NCBI GenBank assembly: GCA_937892925.1
Contig: CALBHX010000040.1
Span: forward strand, 1 to 21,010
DNA: 21,010 nt
Direction of reading: 5' to 3'
From: an uncultured Lentisphaeraceae bacterium
Lineage (GTDB): Bacteria > Verrucomicrobiota > Kiritimatiellia > RFP12 > DVOR01
The translations under genes were made by a program, and so were the position numbers. Under the pieces are notes generated by a model. It searched no databases and was not told where the DNA came from. It worked only from the letters and a program-made list of their open reading frames with translations. Positions 16,526-21,010 of the stretch are shown here, piece after piece (position 1 is the stretch's first letter; the number at the start of each line of letters is the position of its first letter).

Positions 16526-17290
16526 TCAGAACAATACGGTTGTATTGTCTGGGTCAAAAGCCTGTCGAATACGTTTGCGTTCGGTCTCCGCTAGGGGACA
16601 ACGCGAAAGTACTAGCGCCTTGAGCGTACGCCAGGACGCGAGATTTTGCGGAAGCACCCGGATGGACGTTTCGGAGAGATCAAGGAAGGTAAGCCCTGCA
16701 CCTAAATCATCAGGCACCTGATCTAGAGGGTTCCGTGCAAGCGTCAGATGCCGCAGCGCGGCAGATTTTCTTGGTACGGCGGTCAGTCGATTGTTTGCGG
16801 CATAGAGCCGTTCTACTGTATCGGGTAGGGGGGGAAGAGAACTCAGGCGGTTTCCATTCAGGCGGAGCCACCGGAGCGGCAACTCGTCAAGTTTCGGTAG
16901 TGTTTCCAACACGTTGCGATCAAGGTTCAGATAAACCAACGCACGGAGCGCTTGAAATGAGCGCGGCAGATTGGCTAGGCGGTTATCTGCCAGCCATAGC
17001 TTGCGGAGACCTTTCGGAAGATAATGTTCGGGCAGTGCTGGCAGAGCATTGCCGGAAAGATTCAATGCGCGGAGGTTTTCCGGCAGATGCAGATCCAGCA
17101 CGCGCGAAGCTCCTACCCCGCGGAGATGAAGTTCCTCCAGTGCCGGCGGAAGCGGCTTGGGAATCTCGGCCTGGATGCCCTCCAGACGCAGCACACCAGA
17201 GGCTTTTGTCTGGGGCTTCTCCCGCTTGCATCCGCAAAGTATCCCTGTGCTCAAAAATCCAAAAAGAAAAGTGCGCCGGCTCAATCCCAT
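16526..17290 (-). CDS. Leucine-rich-repeat lipoprotein with Tat-like signal
   Basis: The 254-residue product begins MGLSRRTFLFGFLSTGILCGC. The twin arginines in SRRTFLF followed by a hydrophobic stretch resemble a Tat signal. L18-C19-G20-C21 is a plausible lipobox, with C21 the lipidated residue. Residues about 40-245 are roughly nine leucine-rich repeats of about 20-22 residues (for example LRALNLSGNALPALP, LRKLWLADNRLANLP and LRWLRLNGNRLSSLP), giving a curved surface for protein binding. I chose the ATG at 17290: GGAG lies ten bases upstream, whereas the upstream in-frame TTG at 17308 has none. This start overlaps the mutT-birA stop by ten bases. The partner is unknown, and its position among metabolic genes gives no clue to its role. 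Confidence 0.85.
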   Translation of the reverse strand: MGLSRRTFLFGFLSTGILCGCKREKPQTKASGVLRLEGIQAEIPKPLPPALEELHLRGVGASRVLDLHLPENLRALNLSGNALPALPEHYLPKGLRKLWLADNRLANLPRSFQALRALVYLNLDRNVLETLPKLDELPLRWLRLNGNRLSSLPPLPDTVERLYAANNRLTAVPRKSAALRHLTLARNPLDQVPDDLGAGLTFLDLSETSIRVLPQNLASWRTLKALVLSRCPLAETERKRIRQAFDPDNTTVLF

Positions 17291-18414
17291 TGTGCAATTT
17301 CTCCGCAAATCAATGCTTCCACACCACGTTCCGTTTCCAACAGCAGGGCTCCATCATCACGAATCCCTCTGGCAATGCCCTGACGTTCACCGGAGCCTGG
17401 GCGCACGGTAATTGGGCGGCCGCGCTTACAGTCCAGTCTGTTCAGCTCCTCGCGAAGTGCCGCGAGTCCCGATGTTGACCAACGGGTATACAACGCTTCA
17501 AACGCTTCGCAGAACGTTGCCAATATATTCAGCCTGTCCGGCATGGAGGGTAGTCCGATGGCTCGGTGCGCAACGGTTTCCGGAACGGCTCCCGTGTTTA
17601 GCCCAACGCCTATTACAATCCCTTCAATCCCACGGGAAGACGTTTGCGCTTCACAGAGAATTCCGCATACTTTTCGGTCTTCAATGAGCACATCGTTAGG
17701 CCACTTGAGCCCGGCTTCAAAACCCATGCCACGCAAGGTCTGGGTTATGGCCAGTCCGGCCACAAGCGGGAGTGTGGCCGCGACTTCCGCTGGTAGCGCC
17801 GGCCGGGCAAGCAGGGAAAAGAGCAGCCCCTGCCCCGGTTCAGAGAGCCACGAACGCCCCAGTCTTCCGCGCCCGGCGGTTTGCTGTTCGCTGACGATGA
17901 GGGTGCCTTCAGGGGCGCCGGTTTCTGCTAGGCGGAGCAATTCATCGTTGGTGCTGGCACAGCTGTCCAGAAAGTACGGTGTCCGCCCAAATATCCGCGT
18001 TTTCAACAGCGCCCCGAAGGTGCGTTCCTTCAACCATAGAAGCAACGGTCGATCCGCTGCCGCAAAGTCCAGCTGCCATAAAGCATCCGCTCGGATCCAT
18101 TGCGCACGAATGTGCTCGCGCAGCACGGGCGTTTCCCCGCGCTCCAACGTGCAGAGAATCCCATGCAGCGTGATGGAGAACTCCGGGTAAGAGTGGTCAA
18201 CCACAGGGCCATCCGCAATCGGGATGATGCGGCAGCCCAATTCTTCACGGATTTCACGTACAGCTGCCTGGGCGGGCGTTTCCCCCGGCTCAATTTTTCC
18301 TCCTGGGAACTCCCATTTGTACGCCGTGGAAGCAAAACGGGAGCGTCCTCGCAAAACGCAGAAAATCTCCCCTGCAGAGTTCACAATCATGGCAGCCGAT
18401 ACGTTCACATGCAT
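17281..18414 (-). CDS. MutT/Nudix hydrolase fused to BirA biotin-protein ligase
   Basis: One 377-residue frame joins two enzymes. Residues about 1-130 are a MutT-type Nudix hydrolase with a perfect Nudix box from G39 to C61 (G-x5-E45-x7-R53-E54-I-R-E57-E58-L-G60). The YPEFSITLHG and FAAADRPLL segments are typical of 8-oxo-dGTP diphosphatases. Residues about 140-377 are a biotin-protein ligase: LDSCASTNDELL (149-160), the biotinyl-AMP loop GRGRLGRSW (181-189), KWPNDVL (237-243), KVCGIL (249-253) and a C-terminal SH3-like tail. The DNA-binding N-terminal domain of bifunctional BirA is absent, so it should not repress biotin genes. No stop or ribosome-binding site separates the parts. The ATG lies six bases after a TATACT box without a Shine-Dalgarno sequence, suggesting a leaderless mRNA. 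First gene of the minus-strand operon. Confidence 0.93.
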   Translation of the reverse strand: MHVNVSAAMIVNSAGEIFCVLRGRSRFASTAYKWEFPGGKIEPGETPAQAAVREIREELGCRIIPIADGPVVDHSYPEFSITLHGILCTLERGETPVLREHIRAQWIRADALWQLDFAAADRPLLLWLKERTFGALLKTRIFGRTPYFLDSCASTNDELLRLAETGAPEGTLIVSEQQTAGRGRLGRSWLSEPGQGLLFSLLARPALPAEVAATLPLVAGLAITQTLRGMGFEAGLKWPNDVLIEDRKVCGILCEAQTSSRGIEGIVIGVGLNTGAVPETVAHRAIGLPSMPDRLNILATFCEAFEALYTRWSTSGLAALREELNRLDCKRGRPITVRPGSGERQGIARGIRDDGALLLETERGVEALICGEIAQWD

Positions 18415-18420
18415 AGCTTG

Positions 18421-18429
18421 AGTATATCA
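18421..18429 (-). promoter_or_regulatory. Extended -10 promoter abutting the mutT-birA start (leaderless)
   Basis: Read on the minus strand, TGATATACT (18429 down to 18421) is an extended -10 element. The ATG at 18414 begins six bases after it, where transcription itself would normally start. No -35 hexamer or Shine-Dalgarno sequence is visible. The odd-centred palindrome TGCCGAGTCGGCA lies farther upstream at 18469-18481 and could be an operator, but nothing else supports that. Confidence 0.55.
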
Positions 18430-18510
18430 TATCCGCGCTGGGGCGAGAGGGGGCAGGCGTGGAGATCCTGCCGAGTCGGCACCATGATAGAGCTGCTTTT
18501 GCACAGTGCG

Positions 18511-18615
18511 AGCCCGGGGCATTGGCTTTTAGGTTGGGCTTGTGCCGGTCAGAAAGAGAAACTGCCCCGGGTTTGATTCGAACCCGCCCCGGCTTAGCTT
18601 CGGATCCGGGGCGGG
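18511..18615. other. GC-rich spacer with overlapping, mutually exclusive hairpins
   Basis: The gap between mutT-birA and the tRNA promoter holds no credible gene but does contain strong inverted repeats. Pair 1: AGCCCGGGGCA (18511-18521) with TGCCCCGGGTT (18563-18573), 11 bp with one G-T. Pair 2: CGGGTT (18568-18573) with AACCCG (18581-18586), loop of seven. Pair 3: CCCGCCCCGG (18583-18592) with CCGGGGCGGG (18606-18615), 10 bp. Pair 2 shares bases with both others, so 1+3 and 2 exclude each other, an arrangement seen in attenuators. No T-tract follows. It could be a small RNA, a leader, or only GC-rich repeat debris. Confidence 0.4.
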
Positions 18616-18750
18616 CCGCATAGGTATTATTCGGCGTGGGTGGGGGGATACGATTCCTGCACAGCGTGTGAATAACGTGAGGCGTGATGGCAGGAGTAGC
18701 CATCTCTGTCAGGCGGAGCCCCTTTTCTTTTACGGAGGGAAGAAAGATTC

Positions 18751-18785
18751 TTGCAATTACCGGGAAGGTTTGATATCCTATGCGC
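18751..18785 (+). promoter_or_regulatory. Stable-RNA promoter for the tRNA array
   Basis: A -35-like TTGCAA (18751-18756), a 17-base spacer and a -10 TATCCT (18774-18779) preceded by TG (18771-18772) form a complete extended promoter. The GC-rich stretch GCGC (18782-18785) after the -10 resembles the discriminator of stringently controlled tRNA and rRNA promoters. Transcription would start near 18786, about ten bases before tRNA-Pro. Confidence 0.65.
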
Positions 18786-18796
18786 ACTTTATTTGG

Positions 18797-18873
18797 CGGA
18801 GCGTAGCGCAGCCTGGTAGCGCGTTTGGTTCGGGACCAAAAGGTCGAGGGTTCAAATCCCTCCGCTCCGACCA
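18797..18873 (+). tRNA. tRNA-Pro (anticodon CGG)
   Basis: A full cloverleaf of 77 bases. The acceptor CGGAGCG (18797-18803) pairs with CGCTCCG (18863-18869), followed by A and an encoded CCA. The anticodon stem TTTGG/CCAAA holds the loop TTCGGGA, giving CGG, which reads CCG. The T-loop TTCAAAT is canonical. First tRNA of the array. Confidence 0.95.
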
Positions 18874-18885
18874 TTTGAGGGTGTT

Positions 18886-18970
18886 GCACCCGTGGTGGAA
18901 TTGGCAGACACGTAAGATTCAGGTTCTTATGCTGCGAGGCGTGTGGGTTCGAGTCCCACCGGGTGCACCA
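18886..18970 (+). tRNA. tRNA-Leu (anticodon CAG)
   Basis: The 85-base class II tRNA has a long variable arm. The acceptor GCACCCG (18886-18892) pairs with CGGGTGC (18960-18966), followed by A and CCA. The anticodon stem TAAGA/TCTTA encloses TTCAGGT, giving CAG, which reads CUG. The T-loop TTCGAGT is canonical. It lies 12 bases after tRNA-Pro, consistent with one transcript. Confidence 0.95.
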
Positions 18971-18983
18971 ATTTTAGCGTGAC

Positions 18984-19058
18984 GCTCCCATCGTCTATCG
19001 GTTAGGACACAAGGTTCTCATCCTTGGAAGAGCGGTCCGACTCCGCTTGGGAGTGCCA
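18984..19058 (+). tRNA. tRNA-Glu (anticodon CTC), copy 1
   Basis: 75 bases with encoded CCA. The acceptor GCTCCCA pairs with TGGGAGT (G1-U72 wobble), discriminator G. The anticodon stem CAAGG/CCTTG holds TTCTCAT, giving CTC, which reads GAG. The T-stem AGCGG/CCGCT holds the loop TCCGACT. Position 55 is therefore C instead of the nearly universal U that becomes pseudouridine. It is otherwise a well-formed cloverleaf. Confidence 0.95.
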
Positions 19059-19075
19059 AGAGCGGAATTTGTCTA

Positions 19076-19150
19076 GCCCCCATCGTCTATCGGCTAGGAC
19101 ACAAGGTTCTCATCCTTGGAAGAGCGGTCCGACTCCGCTTGGGGGTGCCA
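19076..19150 (+). tRNA. tRNA-Glu (anticodon CTC), copy 2
   Basis: Nearly identical to copy 1, 17 bases downstream. The changes are acceptor pair 3-70 from T-A to C-G (a compensated double change) and one D-loop T to C. The acceptor is GCCCCCA/TGGGGGT, again with a terminal G-U pair, and CCA is encoded. The anticodon is CTC. The unusual T-loop TCCGACT with C55 is conserved, which argues against a sequencing error and for tandem duplication. Confidence 0.95.
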
Positions 19151-19153
19151 TCC

Positions 19154-19243
19154 GGAGAGGTGGCAGAGCCTGGTTGAATGCACATGACTCGAAATCATGC
19201 GTGCCGCAAGGTACCGGGGGTTCGAATCCCTCCCTCTCCGCCA
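19154..19243 (+). tRNA. tRNA-Ser (anticodon CGA)
   Basis: The 90-base class II tRNA has a long variable arm. The acceptor GGAGAGG (19154-19160) pairs with CCTCTCC (19233-19239), followed by G and CCA. The anticodon stem CATGA/TCATG holds CTCGAAA, giving CGA, which reads UCG. The T-loop TTCGAAT is canonical. Last tRNA of the array, three bases after tRNA-Glu copy 2. Confidence 0.95.
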
Positions 19244-19258
19244 CTTTGTCAGTATGTT

Positions 19259-19288
19259 GGCCACCTCGCATGAGGCGGCCTTTATTTT
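19259..19288 (+). terminator. Rho-independent terminator after the tRNA array
   Basis: GGCC-A-CCTC (19259-19267), loop GCAT, and GAGG-C-GGCC (19272-19280) form an eight-pair stem with one A-C mismatch. TTTATTTT (19281-19288) follows directly. It ends the tRNA transcript just 13 bases before the clpX ATG, so clpX must use read-through or a promoter buried in the tRNA region. Confidence 0.8.
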
Positions 19289-19301
19289 CGGAGCAGTTGA
19301 T

Positions 19302-20597
19302 ATGGCGCAGCGTGGAAAAAATGAGAGCGGAACGGTTACCTGTTCGTTTTGCGGCGCACAGGTGGATCCTCGGGAGTGTTTGCACGGGCGCGAAGAGGGG
19401 GTGGTCATTTGCGGGCATTGCCTCGAGTCGGTATCGCGGGAGATGCTGCTCAACAGCCCGGAATACAGCCGTCTGATGGCCATGCTGGAGCAACAAGAGG
19501 CGCAGGCGTCTGAGAAAAAGAAACCGCTTGCTCCGGTGAAGGTGCCGCCGCCGGCAGAGATTAAAGCCTTTTTGGATCAGTATGTGATTGGCCATGACCG
19601 GGTAAAGAAGATCCTGGCGGTGGCGGTGCACAACCATTATCGGCGTTTGAATCAGAGTGCGCAGGTGCCGGATGCGTTTGCAGACGTGGAAATCGAAAAG
19701 AGCAATGTGTTACTGATTGGCCCGACGGGGTGCGGCAAGACGTTGTTTGCTAAAACATTGGCGCGAATGCTGGATGTGCCGTTTGCGATTGCTGATGCTA
19801 CAACGGTGACAGAAGCGGGCTACGTGGGCGAGGACGTGGAGAACATTCTCCTTTACCTGCTTCAGAATTGCGGCATGGACGTGCGCAAGGCTCAGCGCGG
19901 AATTATCTATATTGATGAGATCGATAAGATTGCCCGCAAAACGGAGAATACGTCAATTACGCGCGATGTCAGCGGAGAAGGTGTTCAGCAGGCACTACTC
20001 AAGATTATCGAAGGCACGGTGGCGCATGTGCCGGAGAAGGGCGGTCGTAAACATCCGCAGGCGGAGTATATCGCGCTGGATACTTCAAATATCCTCTTCA
20101 TCTGCGGCGGAGCATTTGTCGGGCTCGATGAGAAGATTCGCAGCCGTTTGGGGCGCAAGGCGATTGGGTTCGTTGATGCGGAAGCAGAAAGCCGGACGGA
20201 GAGTGACCGGATTCTCTCTCAGGTTCAACCTGAAGATTTGGTGAGTTTCGGATTGATCCCGGAGTTTGTTGGACGTATTCCGGTGATTGCCAAGATGGCG
20301 GATCTTACGGAACAGGAGTTGGTGCGGATTCTCACGGAACCCAAAAATGCGGTGGTTCGCCAATATCAGAAGCTGTTGGCCATGGAGCAGGTGGAGCTGT
20401 CGTTTACGGAGGGGGCTTTGCGTGCTATCGCGAGCGAGGCGATCAAGCGTAAAACCGGTGCGCGCGGTTTACGCTCAATCATGGAGCAGGTAATGGAGGG
20501 CTTCATGTATGAACTGCCAGGGCGGCCGGATCCCAAGCCAATGAAACTGAAAATTGACGAAAAAACGATTCGTCAGGCATTGAAGCCGCAGGGATAA
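19302..20597 (+). CDS. clpX: ATP-dependent Clp protease ATP-binding subunit ClpX
   Basis: ClpX is the hexameric AAA+ unfoldase that threads tagged proteins into ClpP. The 431-residue product has an N-terminal zinc-binding domain (C14, C17, C37, C40), Walker A GPTGCGKT (140-147), pore-1 loop GYVG (173-176), Walker B IIYIDEI (201-207), the RKH loop (R249-K250-H251), the ClpP-docking IGF tripeptide (288-290) and sensor 2 GARGLR (386-391). All key elements are intact. I start it at the ATG at 19302, with GGAG at 19290-19293. The frame is open back to 19197, but that extension would run through tRNA-Ser and the terminator. clpP, usually just upstream, is absent here; the tRNA array takes that place. 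Confidence 0.98.
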   Translation: MAQRGKNESGTVTCSFCGAQVDPRECLHGREEGVVICGHCLESVSREMLLNSPEYSRLMAMLEQQEAQASEKKKPLAPVKVPPPAEIKAFLDQYVIGHDRVKKILAVAVHNHYRRLNQSAQVPDAFADVEIEKSNVLLIGPTGCGKTLFAKTLARMLDVPFAIADATTVTEAGYVGEDVENILLYLLQNCGMDVRKAQRGIIYIDEIDKIARKTENTSITRDVSGEGVQQALLKIIEGTVAHVPEKGGRKHPQAEYIALDTSNILFICGGAFVGLDEKIRSRLGRKAIGFVDAEAESRTESDRILSQVQPEDLVSFGLIPEFVGRIPVIAKMADLTEQELVRILTEPKNAVVRQYQKLLAMEQVELSFTEGALRAIASEAIKRKTGARGLRSIMEQVMEGFMYELPGRPDPKPMKLKIDEKTIRQALKPQG

Positions 20598-20620
20598 CCA
20601 TAACCAATTGATTCTTGCAG

Positions 20621-20645
20621 CGCCCGGATCTCCGGGCGTTTTTTT
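20621..20645 (+). terminator. Rho-independent terminator of clpX
   Basis: CGCCCGG (20621-20627), loop ATCT, and CCGGGCG (20632-20638) form a perfect seven-pair GC-rich stem. Seven T (20639-20645) follow it. It lies 24 bases after the clpX stop. Confidence 0.92.
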
Positions 20646-20772
20646 ATTCTACTGATGTGAACAGCGCCAGGAGGGCGGATATTGATGTTGAAGTGCGCAC
20701 AGACAGGCGTTTCGTCAGGTAGTCAAGCTGTTTCCGGCGTTGGTTAGGAGATAGAAGGGGCGTGCGTCAGGT

Positions 20773-20802
20773 TTGCGGGCGGGGGGCCGGTTAGGGTATA
20801 CT
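20773..20802 (+). promoter_or_regulatory. Predicted promoter of the last gene (leaderless geometry)
   Basis: TATACT (20797-20802) is a good -10 and TTGCGG (20773-20778) a partial -35 with an 18-base spacer. The ATG at 20809 starts six bases after the -10, where transcription would begin. GAGGG directly abuts the ATG, too close to serve as a Shine-Dalgarno sequence. The 150 bases between the clpX terminator and this promoter show nothing else I recognise. Confidence 0.5.
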
Positions 20803-20808
20803 TGAGGG

Positions 20809-21010
20809 ATGTTCCGCTGCGGGTTTATACAGAAGGCAGGGCGGCTGCTGCGGCCGCTGGCGGGGTGGTTCCCGGCCGTTTGCCTGATTTTTGGGGCGGT
20901 GCAGCTTTTGGGGGCGGAAGGGGGGGATGCGCCGCCGCAGCCGGAGGCATTGGGGGAAAGCGGGGAGGTTTCGGGCGGCGGCGTGTTGGCTCTGGGCGTG
21001 GGCGTTGAGC
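20809..21010 (+). CDS. Exported protein, 5' part only
   Basis: The frame from ATG 20809 stays open to the right edge, so only the first 67 residues are visible. They read as a signal peptide: a basic start (MFRCGFIQKAGRLLRP), a hydrophobic core (LAGWFPAVCLIFGAVQLLG) and a likely cleavage site at AEG. A proline- and glycine-rich stretch follows (GGDAPPQPEALGESG). I prefer this frame over the overlapping TTG-initiated frame at 20802, which is Ala/Gly-rich and lacks any protein-like pattern. The mature protein cannot be classified from what is present. Confidence 0.6.
   Translation, partial: MFRCGFIQKAGRLLRPLAGWFPAVCLIFGAVQLLGAEGGDAPPQPEALGESGEVSGGGVLALGVGVE

Noticed and set aside
17291..17308. 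TTG start for the LRR lipoprotein
   Set aside because: It would put six extra residues before the twin-arginine signal and has no ribosome-binding site. The ATG at 17290 does.
18555..18620. Possible tRNA or tmRNA fragment on the minus strand (T-loop-like TTCGAAT)
   Set aside because: The bases after the loop do not pair as a T-stem, and no acceptor stem, anticodon arm or CCA end can be drawn. Kept only as a structured spacer.
18290..18889. Minus-strand frame starting with residues such as GAEGFEPSTFW
   Set aside because: It is the antisense of tRNA-Pro plus the spacer and the mutT-birA start. This motif is a well-known artefact of translating tRNA genes backwards.
18542..18982. Plus-strand frame with RSVAQPGSAFGSGPKGRGFKS
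   Set aside because: It runs straight through tRNA-Pro and tRNA-Leu. The protein-like motif is translated tRNA sequence.
19197..19301. N-terminal extension of clpX to 19197
   Set aside because: It would begin inside tRNA-Ser and cross the terminator. The ATG at 19302 has a ribosome-binding site and fits the normal ClpX N-terminus.
19094..19637. Minus-strand frames with REGFEPPVPCGTHDFESCAF
   Set aside because: Antisense of tRNA-Ser and the start of clpX; another translated-tRNA artefact.
20802..21008. TTG-initiated Ala/Gly-rich frame
   Set aside because: Composition is that of GC-rich DNA read in the wrong frame. The ATG frame at 20809 encodes a proper signal peptide.
1..21010. CRISPR arrays, transposase genes, prophage or defence systems
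   Set aside because: I saw no regularly spaced direct repeats, transposase, integrase, nuclease or toxin-antitoxin signature in any frame.

Overview
The window reads as a chromosomal stretch of a moderately GC-rich bacterium with strongly G-ending codon use. My best guess is the PVC superphylum (Verrucomicrobiota, Kiritimatiellota or Lentisphaerota). This is inferred from a YD-repeat (Rhs-type) gene, a mutarotase fused to a sodium:solute symporter, and several large secreted proteins of no recognised family. No 16S rRNA or other decisive marker is present.

Layout. (1) 1-1016: the tail of a YD-repeat gene that stops abruptly, then about 600 bases of visibly AT-richer DNA with no convincing gene. 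(2) 1017-7559, plus strand: a probable four-gene operon encoding a secreted TPR protein, a YejE-type ABC permease with a large insertion, an OppD-type ATPase, and a CCA-adding enzyme/poly(A) polymerase with an extra C-terminal region. (3) 7615-14625, plus strand: six tightly coupled genes behind an extended -10 promoter. They encode a MarC membrane protein, a ModF-like twin ATPase, a short-chain dehydrogenase, a DUF3298-like exported protein, a mutarotase-SSS fusion and an exported protein of unknown function. A 16-bp hairpin closes this block against the convergent operon. (4) 18414-14727, minus strand: a MutT-BirA fusion, a leucine-rich-repeat lipoprotein, dUTPase and glutamate-1-semialdehyde aminomutase. 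(5) 18751-19288, plus strand: a promoter, five tRNA genes (Pro, Leu, Glu, Glu, Ser) and a terminator. (6) 19302-20645: clpX with its terminator. (7) 20809 to the end: the start of an exported protein.

How the genes fit together. Block 2 mixes peptide-type import with tRNA 3'-end maturation. Block 3 ends in a likely sialic-acid or related sugar mutarotase/uptake protein. Block 4 holds two nucleotide-pool sanitation enzymes (MutT, Dut), biotin ligase and a C5-pathway haem enzyme. That last step lies downstream of glutamyl-tRNA, and two tRNA-Glu genes lie about 3 kb away. Every tRNA in the array has C at position 34, matching the G-ending codons that dominate the neighbouring genes. Both tRNA-Glu genes share an unusual T-loop with C at position 55. 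Two genes, mutT-birA and the last one, have a TATACT box exactly six bases before the ATG and no usable Shine-Dalgarno sequence, which suggests leaderless transcripts.

I did not find a defence island, CRISPR array, prophage or complete mobile element. The most unusual items are the MutT-BirA fusion, the expanded YejE permease without its usual partners, the tRNA array, and the structured spacer at 18511-18615.
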